A stretch of 64,000 bases of DNA from Tillus elongatus (GCA_964006375.1 OZ023262.1:87127154-87191153), one strand, 5' to 3'; positions 48,511 through 61,502 are shown, counted from the stretch's first letter. Program-made: numbers and translations. Notes: generated by a model from the letters alone, not told the origin.

Positions 48511-50549
48511 CTCAGGTTCCAGTTTTCACATAATGGGTTCTCTCTTTTTTAGTAAAGTGTATGCACAATGTTTTAAATGCAACCACTCAGCGCAGACCTA
48601 GGTGTCAAACAGAAATGCTAGATATCTACTTTGAAAAACTTACTGACAATACTATTATCAATTATTATCAGTAGAAAATACCACTACAGCGAAATAAAGT
48701 ACTTTTAGTTAAAACAAAAAGTATCTACGAACGCACGAACATAGTCGCTATAAAATGATTTTTCACAAGTTACAAAAGCATTTAAAAAAAATTCCGTCCC
48801 GCAAGATACTCACAAACAAATAGAAATGAGTGACAAAATGATAAGTTGTTGAATTTTAAATATTCTACATCTCTTGAAATATTATTGTTCCAACCCCAAT
48901 AAAGTTTTATCACATTGTATGCAGAAAAATCTGTAGATGCCAAATACCAAATCAAAAATCTTGAGTGCTATTGATAACAGCAAAACTGGTTGTTGAAGTG
49001 ACATTGTAAGAGCAAAAAATGCAAGGCCACAGGAAAGTGTTAAAACACCTGTCTAAAACCTTTTATTGAAACCTTTTTCTTTAAATGTAAAGATATTTAT
49101 TTGTCATTATTTGATGAGATAATGGCGTTAGTTCTTTTATTGTAATTTTATCAATTCACCAAAAAAAAAGGTTGTATTGGTAGGAAACATGGACGCCACG
49201 CTTGTGGCACTAGATCGAATTTAGCGGGCATATCTCAATACTTTTTTTAAATTACAATTAATCTACTTTGGAAGGCAATTGGAAATTTCTATAGAATGTA
49301 CGTTCCGTGTAGTTGTATACAATGTAAAGCGTTGTCATTAAGTAAGGTTAGAAAATCATCAAAGTTTGGGTTAAGTACAGTTCCTAAAAGAGAGTATATA
49401 CGAAAAAAGATAAGGGATATTTTTGTTATTCTATCTACTTATAACTAACTTTAGAAGAATTCATGCTTCATGAGTTGAGTCGCGTCCAAAATTATTACGT
49501 CTTATGGTTAGAGGTGGAAGAAGCATATTCTTTAAGCCCCTGATATTCTTTCGCAGATCCTGCATGACGCCTTCTGTAAGGCTCTAGTGTGCTTAGCATT
49601 TGATTTAAGAACACTCTGATTACTATTTGATGGTATTTTTGTCTTCATGGGGCCTCTAGATCGAAACATCAAGACCATTTAGCATGAATCAAAAACTGTA
49701 GCAATTCATAAAACTAACAAGGATGTGATTGCCAAAGAATCCTACTGGTTTTACGAAAATTCTACACTCTTCTTGGACGTACATAGGACTTACAAATAAT
49801 CATATTTACAATAAACTGAAGCAACATACTCCTGTAATTAAAAATCTTTACTCTTAATCGGCATTTGTCATGTATCGTATTGGAGAAAAATTTGATTTAG
49901 GTAATGCCAAAATCATAATATCACTCATTTTATAACCTTGAGACCAAAGTGTACCGCAGAACTATCTAGATCGAGAGACGTTCATATTGCGTAAACGAGT
50001 GAGATCATGATCTTTGACTTTGGCTTATCTAAATACCCCTGATATCCCCTTTAGAAGGGAACATCTTGATAACTGAGTTCTTTTAACGACTCTAACTAAT
50101 AATTGGTGACAAGTACCATGATTCCAATACAGACACAGCCAGTACCGACAATTCGACTAGTGACATCGTTAAACTACTCTGTGGAAGCAAATACTAATAC
50201 TCCGACTCTTGATGAAATGAACCGATTAATAATAATAATACACACAAAGGTCATTTACATTTTAAATAACGACGACGATTTTTTGTAAAATATATTTATT
50301 TATCAACTGTATATAAAATCAGTACGATGCCATTACCGTCAATGATATGTAGCATATCGTTACTGTGTAATGGAGAGAAGAACCGTGCATGTGAGTGACC
50401 CATAACGGTTTCTTATCTCAGTGACCAAAATACTCCCAACAGCTGTTGTTTTCTTATTACTATACAAAAATAAGACATTCCCTTTTAAACTACGACAGGG
50501 AATTTGGGTATCTAAAAGAGTTATTAGAAAACACGATCGATATTATATG
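48511..50549. other. Unannotated AT-rich stretch
   Basis: 2 kb with no gene, SINE, LINE or microsatellite recognised. Short open frames only. Confidence 0.5.
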
Positions 50550-50733
50550 TCAGTAACATATAAATGACATTCTCCCGTCCAGAGGCTCTGAGCAGCTTGT
50601 GCGGGAGACGTTACATAGAAAAGGCAAAGGGACGCACACCCAACACACAGTGACAGAAACTGCCGTCACCGGGAATCGAACCCCGACACTCTGTGTAGCA
50701 GCCAAACATTCGTTCCACTGCACCACGGAGGTA
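50550..50733 (-). mobile_element. tRNA-derived SINE, family B
   Basis: On the minus strand the head is CCTCCGTGGTGCAGTGGAAC (A-box-like TGGTGCAGTGG), with GGGGTTCGATTCCCGG (B-box) 40 bases later. A body with CAGTTTCTGTCACTGTGTG and GCCTCTGGACGGGAGAATG follows, ending near 50550. The head resembles family A but the body is unrelated. It is not a real tRNA gene: there is no acceptor stem or anticodon loop of proper form that I can fold. Confidence 0.75.
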
Positions 50734-51878
50734 TGTTTTGTATGTAGGTAAGGAGAGGTATGATAATTCTAGACTTCCACGGCTACTATTGCTTGGAATG
50801 TTCAGTGACTACCAGGTTGAGGTCGAACATACTTAACTATATGTTTCGACAACCATAGCTGTGAGCTCCTACAGTAGCTAGACTGGCACCAACTAAGTGA
50901 TTTTGAACGCGGTAAAATAGTCCTGATGCCACTATTCTTTTCCAGATAATAGTTAAAAAGGGGATAACAGCCGCCTACTCTGAAGCAAATCCAACAAAGA
51001 TAAGTACAAAAAAGGTGTAATATTTTGGTCTGTGGTGATGATCTCGGAAAAGAACATTTTGGTGTGTCAAACTATAAGCAATTCCTCTATGACATTTCTA
51101 CTCCTGGTTATGCAATAACTTGAGAATACATACATGGTTGCCTCTCCAACATTGTGAATTTATTTTAAAAGCCTAACTCTACCCAGTAATGTCGATTGTA
51201 GTCAACCGGTTCCTACCAACGAGAAGAACATTCTGGATGCAGGGAGCGTCAGGTCATATACGACTGGTAAGGAGTTAGAATTTTACCATCATGTAATATC
51301 TTGGATTATAATTACTACCGAAAAGTACAGCTAAACGTGGGGACCTAGCTAACATCTTGTAGGTTTATTGTCCTTGTAGGGCTCCGAAATCTTTTTTTAA
51401 TTGATCATTTTTCCCTCCTTCAGTTTTTTTAAGAAGGTGAGTTCCAAAATCATGCAATGCCATTCGCATATTCCAACTGTAACTAGTATACCACATCGTC
51501 TTAATTATGGCTACAAATTCATCCCAGACCAAAAAGCAAGACTTGTCTGTGCATTGCAATATCCTAAAATGTGTGATTTAAGAGTTTGTATATTTTTATA
51601 AGTTTTCCAACAATAAGTTTTTTTGAGCACATATGGTTTTCCAACTCACCAGTTCACACACTGAAATCATTTCAGAACGCGATTCATAGCCCAGGCGATT
51701 CTACGAAGATAATATCATCAAGCAGTAGTCGGGTATCCCTCAGGCCTATAGTCGAGCTGCTAGAGAAAATATTAACGAGCTAAAGAGTATCTACTTTTTC
51801 ATTTTATTGTAGCTTTAAAAGAAAACTTGCGAGTAAACCAAACAATCTTGAACGTGGTTGAGCCCGTGAAGCGTGTAT

Positions 51879-51882
<4 letters not shown>
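50734..51882. other. Unannotated stretch
   Basis: Nothing recognised. The overlapping open frames at 51365-51600 have no known domain. Confidence 0.5.

Positions 51883-51970
<88 letters not shown>
51883..51970. repeat. (TA)n microsatellite abutting a mariner terminus
   Basis: About 88 bp of TA ending exactly at the TA target of the element that starts at 51971. Confidence 0.95.
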
Positions 51971-51973
<3 letters not shown>

Positions 51974-53848
51974 TGTTTCTATAAAGTAACGCATAAATTC
52001 AGTTATATTGAAAGTGACCATTATTAAGGAAAATTCAAAAACAGGTCGATTTTTATTGTCAAAAACAACTTTTTGATAGAAAAATCTTACCCCTATTGTT
52101 ATACCTCTTCAAGGGGTAGCTACCTTTCAAAATTTTGAAATTGGATGGTGGGTAGTGTGATACATATTTTTAAAGCTTTCTTTTAATTCGTCGATAGTAT
52201 CTGGTTTACTTTTAAATACCACATTCTTCAAATGGCCCCACAGAAAAGTCTAAGGGAGTTAGGTCAGGTAATCTCGCTGGCCACTCGATCGCCCCACGCC
52301 TGCTAATCCATCTGATGGGAAATTGTTGATCCAGATATTGTCGAACATAACGTCATAATGCGCGGGGCACTATTTTGTTGATACCACAAGTTATGATTTA
52401 CCATACCAGCATTGTGTCTATCAGAAAATAAGTTCAATAACATCGGAATGAGATATTGCTGTAAAAAATTTAGATATCGTGGTTCATTTATAGTTCTATC
52501 AAAAAGGTAAGGACCAATAATCCTACTCCTAACAAGTCCCACCCAACTATTTACCTTTTGTGGATATTGTGTGTAATTCTGTGGTATTCATTTTGGATTT
52601 TTCTTGCCCAACATATGTAGTTTTGACGGTTAACTTCTCCACGTAATGTAAAAATATGTTCGTCCGCAAACAGAATATTCGCTACTTGCAAAGAGTTATC
52701 ATTATATGTATCCATTAATATTGCAGAAAACTGCATCTTTCGGCCTGGATCGTCATGGGTTAACTCCTGCAAGAGCTGTAGTTTACAGGAATGAAGCTTT
52801 TCAAGTTTTAATACTTTATGTGCCGTCTGAAATGGAATCCCATTGCCTACACCAGTTTGCTGAACACTATTGTGGGGATTCTCTTTCACTGCGAATAAGA
52901 CGTTTCACCTATAGACCGGCGACCTGTTTGTGGGAAATTTTCCACGCTAGACGTTTCTCGACATTTCTTATCTATTAGGGTCACTGTTGATTGATTGATA
53001 GACATATCTGGATATTTAATATTAAACAGAATATACACCTCTGCCTGAGTTCGGGTTCTGTCACCATAACCAACCATCGTTAGAACTTGGATTCGTTGAA
53101 CCCTTGGAATACACTCCTCTGCCTGAATTTGGATCCTCTCACCAAAACCAATCATCATTTAGAACTTGAATTCGTTAAGCTATTTATAAACTCATTTTAC
53201 CAAAAATTTAATAATTCATTCAAAAGTTGAGTATTATACGTATTCACTTTGCATGACAAACAAAACATAAATTTACTAATGTTATCTGTAGACTGTAGCG
53301 CAAAAAATTATCAAACTTATGCTTGATTAGTTTTTATGACACATGTCACACAGCAGACAATTGTTGTCATCAGCTTTATGATTGTTACAGATACGACGTA
53401 GTATACAACAAAATCTATAGAGTTCTTTTCGTACAAGAAGCCCAACATTTTGAACATTGTTTACCGACTTTAAGATATTGAAATGTCATATAATAATTAT
53501 CATATCAGCATCATTAGACTAGACTATGTAATTCCCTACAGGCTTAACTTGTGTTAGGAGTTACTGATAATAAAAATGTTATTGCTCACTTCAACTTATT
53601 CCTACAAAAAAAAGCTGGTGTTGCTGAATATTGAATTGGATTAGCTTTAAAAAGATGTATCACACGACCCACCACCCAATTTCAACATTTCGAAGGAGTA
53701 ACTACCCTTTGAAGGGGTATGACGGCAGAGGTGATATTTTTATATAAAATAGTTTTGACAAAAAAATCGACCTGTTTTTGAATTTTCCTTAATAATGGTG
53801 ACTTTCGATTTTATTGAATTTATGCGTTACTTTATTATAGACACGGTG
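51971..53848 (-). mobile_element. Mariner-like element with long TIRs, dead
   Basis: Termini CACTGTTTCTATAAAGTAACGC at 51971 and the complement of GCGTTACTTTATTATAGACACGGTG ending at 53848, both beside TA. The TIRs extend about 200 bp (51971-52175 and 53645-53848) with CATAAATTC, AACAGGTCGATTTTT and AAGGGGTA. About 1.88 kb. TIR sequence differs from the 22.8-kb element but the design (long TIR, DD41D-like protein) is the same. Confidence 0.88.
52230..53158 (-). pseudogene. DD41D-like transposase, multiply broken
   Basis: N-terminal part 53158-52886 with YPDMSINQSTVTLIDKKCRETSSVENFPQTGRR (HTH and GRP-like turn). Then 52889-52551 reads KLHSCKLQLLQELTHDDPGRKMQF, NILFADEHIFTLRGEVNRQNYICWA (first D). 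Then come stops, and NHNLWYQQNSAPR (D of the QQDGAP block lost), RRGAIEWPARLPDLTPLDF (third D, about 52290-52235). At the N-terminus a tandem duplication of about 68 bp repeats the block from TCTGCCTGA to ATTCGTT (53040-53105 and 53110-53178). Non-functional. Confidence 0.82.
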
Positions 53849-56403
53849 TACATGCTTTACCATAAAACTATTATTTTGCTAGAGGTAATATCAATGCGGA
53901 AAACACTTATGAAGTTAAATTAATAATTTAATACAAAAAACCTAGAAGCAATATTTTCGATATTTTTAGTTTTTACTTGAAATATACGACTCAATTCTCA
54001 CATTTTGTATACCTAATCCTGATGATACGGTTTTGTTCTGAGTTTATGAGTAAGATGCAGGTTGAAATTTATTTTGCGTTTTTCATATGCAAACTAATGA
54101 CTGGGTTCAAGAAGAAGAGTTCAAACTGTTGATACTGGCGTAGTGATTAATAGGCCATCTTATTGGAAATTTAATTCCTCATAATTCCTCTTAACATATC
54201 TAATGAATTGTTCCAAAATTTCTTTCTTGCTATCTGTAGCAACATCTAATGCAAAATATACTTGGCAATTAAGTAACTAAAATAAGCAACCAATAGGGGA
54301 TGATTGTATATGACAACCCCCTTTCGCAAATTGGCAATAAATTATTCTAGATTAGCGTCCAAAAAAGTGTTGTTTATTCCTCGATAGATAGACAAGGTCG
54401 AATACCCCAATGAGAGTTTATAAATTTCTACGGCTATGCAAGCGATTTCGTTTGACGGATATCAAGTAAAGCGTTAAACACGCCTAACGATATGATAGCC
54501 CCATGTTTGTTGTATATTGGTCCACTCTTACGTATTTGGTGAATTAAAAAAAATGAGTAAAAATAATTATTTATTGAAGAAATAAACTATCTTGGCGAGC
54601 AAAAAACTATTACTCATCCTACCAACCAAAAAAATCCCAATGTTGTACAAAAAAATGAACTAATTATAAAATATGAGAAGCACGTAAAACTTCGTTCTTA
54701 TTATAGCCGTAATAAGTCTTTTGGTACGATTGTTTCTTACCATTATTATGATGGTTTTCACAAATAACAGAAGTTTTTCGTTTTTCGGTCTATACCTGCG
54801 CAAGTTTCTTGAGCACAGATGAAGCAAATGTGGCATCTTTTTCAGAAATCGTCTACTCTAGACACATAATGCGGCCCATTACTTTAAATCATCTGCTTCA
54901 GACCGACTAGATTCCTCTTCTACCTCTTCCAATTTCAGTTTTTTTTTGCATTTTTCCAGTTTTCATTTCTCTCTATGTATCTTTATAATTTCTTCTGGTT
55001 GTGGAGTTGTATTCATAGATCCGTATTTTACCGTCTCCTAAGCCCGCCTCTTTCTGGAATGAGCAATGTCACTCGAACTACTTTAATGATAGTCCTCGAT
55101 GTTTCTTCGAGGTGGTCCCCAATAGTACGATGTGGTCGAGGTCGCATGAGATCTTCACGTTTCCAGAGATTGGTATCTTGATTTTTCCTATCAGATTACG
55201 ATATGTTCCCTAATCGGTGGTTTATAAACGAGCAAACATCACATGGAGGAATGCGTCTGCATTCAATGGGTAAATGACAGTATTTTTGAAGCCTTTTCCC
55301 ACCGTTGTTGCTTTCATATAAGGCTTATAAAAAAAGTATTCAACTTGAAAATAGGTGACTGCATGTTCAGCGTGTTGAATCTTCCACTTTCGTAATTACT
55401 GATTATAATATGAAGTGATAGAACCAAAGAGAAACACATATAGTAGGTGGTATCTATGGGTACAGTTCGGATGAATACAAAACAGGACAATTTTATTTTT
55501 CCTGGCATAGTCTTATATACTAAAATTGTTATGGCAAAGTTTTGGAGAATCTGATTCACCACAATACATTTTTTAAGACCTGACGATTGTTTCACTAACA
55601 AGGTTACGGTCCATAGATAGTGAAATATTCTGTTTACTCTTATAATTTTTGCATCAAATTATCCAATTTACATCATAAATGGTTTTCGCTCTGCGCCGTG
55701 CAAGCTAATAGAAAATTTATTTTTATTTCTTCGACATCGTCGCAACATGTAGAAGTATGATATTGGTGACAGAAATCTCGAGTTTTTTATGGAATTAAAG
55801 ATCTAAGCAAAATTATATTGTCGGGGTTATGTGTTATATGGCATACAATAGCCTGTTGTCATTTACAAAATACCAATAATTGGTTGATACATTGATAGCT
55901 TTTTCGTTAGGTAAACTTTATAAAATATGTTGTAAAGTGGGTACGTAAATTGAAATGGAACATAAAATTTAACAGTTACTTTTAAAGCTAAAATTTAATT
56001 AAATCAGTTAATTGACTTTTTGTATCAGGTTAGTTACACTATAAAAAATATACAGAATATACCAAATTTAGTGATTGATCCCATTATCTTAGCTAATATT
56101 TGTAAACTGAAAAATTAAAAACAGGTGAATTTGTGATTTTAGAAATAAACTTTTTGGGCTAACAATTTCGCCTCTCTCACCAATCAACTGAGATCGACAT
56201 TTACAACCACTATATTTTTAAATTGAAAGCGGAAGCTTGTTACACCTCATTTAAAAGACATTTCGATTATCTCTTCAGTAATGTCAAAGTGTCAACTGGA
56301 TAACAAAGGCGAATATCACCTCCTCGAAAACCTCTCCATATAGAAAGAAACTCTTCCACTGTAAAAGATCTTCCGTTATTTGCTTTTCAGGAGAGGCTTA
56401 AAA
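53849..56403. other. Unannotated stretch with pseudo-LTR relic
   Basis: Only one recognised item: 55536-55628, a minus-oriented Penelope pseudo-LTR scrap (GATTCACCACAATACATTTTTTAAGACCTGACGATTG, broken here into two words) with a decayed hammerhead core (GTTTCACTAACAAGG). The acidic minus-strand reading near 54900-54960 (EEVEEESSRSEADD) is suggestive but has no family match. Confidence 0.45.
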
Positions 56404-57170
56404 TCAGTGACAATAGTGTGTAACGTTAAATGTATTTCCACCATAATTATAACTGGATACAGTTTTTGCTCTAATTAGAGCCCCTCAGTACGATACTAAT
56501 TACAGCGAGAACACACCTATAAATTAATACAGTTATGGTAGCCAGCCTCCTAGAACATTGTGAGATGTACGACAGGTCCGCCATCTCGGTGCGAAACAAG
56601 GTAGTATGTCGTCACGACAGCTCCAAATAACACAAAATGTGATAAAATAGCGACTGTGTACAACCAACTAACATTTTTGTAAATTGTCAGCCCTGGCACA
56701 TTTCTTTCCCAATATAGGAACAATGTATGTAAGGCTAGATGTATTCCAAGCATAATTAAAACCACAGACCGGCTTCGCTCTAATTAGAGCTCGTCAGTAC
56801 GTCATACTAATTACAGCGAGAACGCACCTATAAATTAATACGGCTATGGTAGCCAGCCTTCTAGTTCTGCACGGAGATGGCGACCCTGTCGTACATCTCG
56901 CAATATTCTAGGAGACTGGCTACCATAGCCATATTACTTTATACGTGTGTTCTCGCTGTAATTAGTATACCATACTGACGAGCTCTAATTAGAGCGAAAC
57001 CGGTCTGCGGTCCTAATTATTGTGGGAATACATTGTCCCCATATCACGGGAGAAATGGGCCAGGGCTGACTATTTACAAAATTGTTAGTTTGTTGTACAC
57101 AGTCTCTATTTTATAACATTTTGTGTTATTCGGAGCTGTCGTGGGATGGCGACCCTGTCATACGTATGAC
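56404..57170. repeat. Inverted-repeat (foldback) cluster
   Basis: Built from three modules. Module a (about 100 bp, starting at the palindrome CTCTAATTAGAG and ending GGTAGCCAGCCT.CTAG) occurs at 56469-56552, 56766-56863 and inverted at 56908-57006. Module c (about 175 bp) occurs at 56593-56768 and inverted at 57007-57150. Module s (about 45 bp, GAGATGTACGACAGG) occurs at 56553-56592 and inverted at 56864-56907. The main palindrome has arms of about 270 and 243 bp around the s copy. No TIR/TSD system was identified. Confidence 0.75.
56550..56765 (-). CDS. Small hydrophobic ORF inside the foldback module
   Basis: 71 codons with two likely membrane segments (IMLGIHLALHTLFLY and WLYTVAILSHFVLFGAVVTTYYLV) and a short basic/polar tail HRDGGPVVHLTMF. 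Function unknown; no family recognised. A decayed inverted copy of the same reading (IVGIHC..., LLVCCTQSLFYNILCYSELSWDGDPV) is on the plus strand at about 57013-57175. It may be an exon captured by the repeat, or chance. Confidence 0.3.
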   Translation of the reverse strand: MVLIMLGIHLALHTLFLYWERNVPGLTIYKNVSWLYTVAILSHFVLFGAVVTTYYLVSHRDGGPVVHLTMF

Positions 57171-59163
57171 AATATACACTGACAATAGATCCAAGGAAAT
57201 GCAACTACGTTCGTCTTATCCGAAAACAGCTGGTTATGAACTAGAAAAGGACAACAGTAGATATTTAGTGTGAAGATACCTCTGTTCCAGATATGGGGGC
57301 CCAGACGGGATATGCGGCATCTGTAATAGAGGCTGTACATTTGTGCAATTTGCTAAGATAAAAATTCCAATTTAAAAATATTAAGCCAGAAAATGATTTT
57401 ATACATTATATCTGGTTTAGCCAGTATACTGAGAGTTATAAAATGTTCTATTATTCAGTAATTATCGATGTAAAAATAATTTTTGAACAGTAATGCTATG
57501 CTTTTCAATATATGCGTTATAAGTGTTGTTAAATCGGTGTGTATTCTTCGTCGCCAGGATAGACAAAACCTTACCTATAAATGTTGTATGCTTATATAAC
57601 ATCTTCTTAGTGTAATCTTGATGTGATGTCTGATAACGTCTTTAGATGTATAACACTACTTTTAAGTTAGTTAGTAATAGCGATTAACTACAGTTTTAAA
57701 CTCAGTATCTTATAATTTTACTTAATGTTTCTTTATAGTGCTAATATTTATTTAATAATTAAACTGGTTTTTACATTTAATGGGTACCAATAAAACAATG
57801 TTACAGTCATATCGCTGAAAAGTCACTATTATAATGGAATTTATGGCAGAAATTATTAAACAATATCTAAATAAAATAATATTTTTCTCAGTAGTTGAAG
57901 ATATGATATACTGTTGCGTTAGTTGCAACTCAATGTACCAAAAGTGCACCGCTAGCCAAATATGGGCCTTTTCATAGCTAACATTTTTAATAGAGAAACA
58001 GATTTATTATTAAATTAATTGATGTAAATAAAACTCATATATTTTAGCTTAATTTCAAAGAAGTACATCAGCAGACGTTCGCGTCTGATACCATCCACAT
58101 CTGGGTTGGCATTTATAAATGTGTTGCAAAATAAAATTTAGTAGTAGTTGATAATTTAAGGAGATAACGCTTGGGAATTCTTCTAGAATTTTCATAACTT
58201 TGATCGCTATATAGCCAATAAATATCATTTGGAAGGTGTGATAATGGAATGAAGTCAAGGTAGTTCCATAGGCTGTGTTATTTATCAACATTACATATTA
58301 TGCTTAATTTGAATTAATTAGTAACTATTTTGCATAATCCTTATAGAGAATGAACACAATACTTTTTTATATCAAGAAGTAACGTAGCAATAGAAGAAAC
58401 TACTTTTAGTTTGACATAGTAAAGTACGGAATAAATTAAATATAATGTTTCTGTTCTGTATACAGATACAGGGGTTTTCACGCTTGTAAGCTGTTAGACA
58501 AATTTCATAAACCAACCGAAATATAATTTTGAAATCACTACTCTAGGCCAGTAGGCTTAAAATCCAAATCGGAAATAATTCCTACAAAAGGTTTTATAAA
58601 ATGTACCCCCAAAAGGGGTATTTCTGCGGTTTCACGTTTATATCTCGTAAAGGACTCACAATATCGAGAAAATGGTCCTATTAAAAGTTGTATGGCATTT
58701 AACTCTAGATTGAATGAGACTGGAAGCATATTTTTGGACCACTGGTTCCTATACTAGTTGGACAAATTTTACATATTGATGGAAAATTTTCGTTTTAGCT
58801 TCTGCTTTTCGGTAATATCATCTAAACTACCCCATCTATCAATAAGCTGGTATATACAAAAGTTATAAAGGAATAAATTTTTCGTTTGATGAGATCAGAA
58901 GTTAATTTTTTGGATCACCCGTTTCCGTACTGTTCCACCTTAAACTTGGACCATTTCTCATCATCAATGAAGACTTTTTGCTTAAAGAACAGTTATCATT
59001 AAGCTGATACAAAGATGGAGGCAGGATAAGAAACACAATTTTTGAAATCAGTTAGTGATAATTATCTTTCATAATAAAAAAAAAATTGTAATTAGGTATT
59101 AAGAAAGGGGCGAAATAGGTAATTACACAAATTTCACAGACGTCCAGGTTTGACTGTCGTTGG
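57171..59163. other. Unannotated AT-rich stretch
   Basis: 2 kb with nothing recognised. Confidence 0.5.
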
Positions 59164-59361
59164 TTACTCAAAGTCAGTAATAACCATCGCACTATATACA
59201 CAGTCCGGGTCTTCGTCAACATCTGGTTTGTCAATTTCATCTGGTTGAAGGGAGTTAGTGCAGGAGTTCCCCTTGCAGTTGGCACGAATCAATGAGCACT
59301 TATTATCAGTCCTCCTACACCCACAACCACCTACACACCCCTTGTTGGATTTCCAAACCAT
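59164..59361 (-). pseudogene. Cys-rich CXC-like C-terminal fragment
   Basis: 65 codons with the pattern CxxxCGCRxxxxxCxxxxxxCxxxxCxN (VGGCGCRRTDNKCSLIRANCKGNSCTNS), then an acidic tail DEIDKPDVDEDPD and a stop. This Cys spacing resembles the CXC/tesmin-like zinc-binding module. I have seen such a module at the C-terminus of insect transposon-type proteins, but I cannot name the family. No upstream exon was found. Confidence 0.4.
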
Positions 59362-59682
59362 TGTGGAGAGAAGAGACTATGGAGCTGCTTCGTTGGAGAT
59401 AGGAACGGGGTCAAGACCGAGCTTTGAAGCCTGCCACGCAAGGTTGTTAAAAATCGCAGACCAGCTTCAGAAATAAAATATATTTTCTGTGAGGCTGAAT
59501 AGGTTTTGATACAACGATTTAATCCTAACCAACACAACTGTGTATGTTCAGTTTTGTAAGGTTATACCCTTGACTAGAAGTTAATAGTGATCCTTGTTAA
59601 GTATTACATCTAAAAACTGTAAACATGTTCTTAACACTATCATACTAAATAATACAAATTACGTATAACGTCTCAGTATCTA

Positions 59683-60577
59683 ATGGCGGGGGTCACGGTA
59701 GGGTGTCCGCAGGGGAGCGTTCTGCCTCTCTTGCTCTGGTACCTAGTCGTGGACGGCCTGCTAGGGAGGCTCTCGGGAGGGGGGTACGAGGTACAGGGCT
59801 ATGCGAACGACATTGTCATCATACTCCGAAGAAAGGTTACACAGTCAGTGTGGGTACGCATGCAGACAGCACTGAAAGTGGTGGAAAGGTGGACGGATGG
59901 CCAAGGGCTCGGGGTGGGCCCCGAGAAAGCAACCGTCATACCGTTTACGAGGAGGGAGAAGTGTGACGGCCACAGAAATCTCACTCTATACGGTAGAAAC
60001 ATCCCAATGGCCAGGGAGGTAAAATATCTTGAGGACGTACTGGACTCCAAGCTAACCTGGAATGGTCGTGTTGTAAAAATACTGCGCAAGGCAATTATGA
60101 CCCTAGCCGTCAATAGGCGGCTATATGGAAAATCGTGGGGACTAAGACCTAGTGTGGCCCACGGGCTGTACACAAGGGTGATCAAACCATCGTTAACATA
60201 CGCGGCACTGGTGTGGTGGCCTAAGGTGATACAATCCAATGCCAAACATTAAACTAAGCAAGATCCAACGGATGGCTTGCCTCGGCATTACAGCCGCCAT
60301 GGAGGTGTTGCAGAATCTGCCCTCCTACACTTAGTTATCATGGGGGAGGCCAGGATAGGACTACACAGACTAGCCTACAATGATAGACTGAAGACCAGCC
60401 CAGGATGCAGGGGCCACTGCAAAATTCAGGAGATCGTGAAGAAGCCCATGCTTGACATGAGGTCAGACTTCGCGAGCCCGCGAATCTGCAGGGAATAAAA
60501 TGATAATCTCCGACCGCGAGGCATGGCGGGAGGACGCCGGACCTACCACGGGAGGCCCTCGTCTGGTTCACGGATGG
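59683..60577 (+). pseudogene. I/LOA-type LINE fragment: RT C-half to RNase H start
   Basis: Reads TVGCPQGSVLPLLLWYLVVDGLL, VQGYANDIVII (the usual YADD is YAND), PEKATVIPFTRR, VKYLEDVLDSKLTW, WGLRPSVAHGLYTRVIKPSLTYAALVWWP, then an in-frame stop at 60250. It continues in other frames with KIQRMACLGITAAM, LLHLVIMGEARIGLHRLAYND and finally EALVWFTDG, the start of an RNase H domain, where similarity ends. RNase H after RT points to the I/R1/LOA group rather than Jockey or CR1. GC-richer than the neighbourhood. Both ends are truncated. Confidence 0.85.
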
Positions 60578-61502
60578 ATTTTTATTCCGTACTTTACTAA
60601 AATAAGTTTTATATCGTATTTTAACTTGAGTATATCATGAAAAATAATATTAAATGGTAATTATTGTAGAGCTTAATCGAGGGTGTGCTGGAAAGGAAAA
60701 GCCTGAAAGACTGAAAGTCCTAATTTAAATTATTTTTAGCAAATTCAGGATTAAGTTATCGTTATCAGCTCTTCATACACGCTTACCAAATAACTCCTGA
60801 CATACTCTGTGTGTATAAGTTACTTGAGTAATGTGATATAGACGATAATATTTTATCGAACTGAAAGAAATTTAAAGGATATTTTAATAATTATTCTTAG
60901 GCAGGAATTGATGGAAGTATTTCTGTGGGATTTAAGACCGTGGAATGTTCAATAATGAATCGGCCGCTTATTTTTTTTGAATGGTTGAAGTTTTTGTGAA
61001 AGAACTCTGATGCCCTAGCTTTGGTCTCAAGCTGAGTTCATGTGTAGAATAATGAAATTGCAATTTCCTTAAGCAGCTAATTAAACGAAAGTTACTGTAA
61101 CAGCAGAATTAATTAGTTCTTGGAATACTGTATCTGTTTCAGCAGTTTCAGCTATAACATTGAATGTGTAATGAATATGTAACATTAATGTCTTATGTTC
61201 TGAAATATAACATATTTAAGATTGGTAGATGATAAATTTATGTATTTTGAAATCGTTTTGATGTTCTACTGAAATAGTCCCAATTTGAACTGTAAACGAT
61301 GGCAGAAAATATATTCATCGGTACAAGAAAAAACATGTTATTATCAGACATGTTTTTAAATACATGTGTAAGATGTAATGAATCTATAATTTTAAATAAA
61401 TAGATGATAAATATGATATGTGTTTCTTTTCTGTGGCTCCAGCATAAAATCTAGTATCCCTAGTCCCACCAATCGTAGTATAATCTTAATCCTTTAGTGA
61501 AG
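60578..61502. other. Unannotated stretch
   Basis: Nothing recognised after the LINE fragment. Confidence 0.5.

Noticed and set aside
50690..50735. Possible tRNA gene
   Set aside because: A- and B-box-like segments are present but no cloverleaf with a closed acceptor stem; a body follows, so it is a SINE head.
54975..55181. 68-codon frame and nearby acidic minus-strand reading
   Set aside because: Interrupted by stops in the frame that looks protein-like; no recognisable family.
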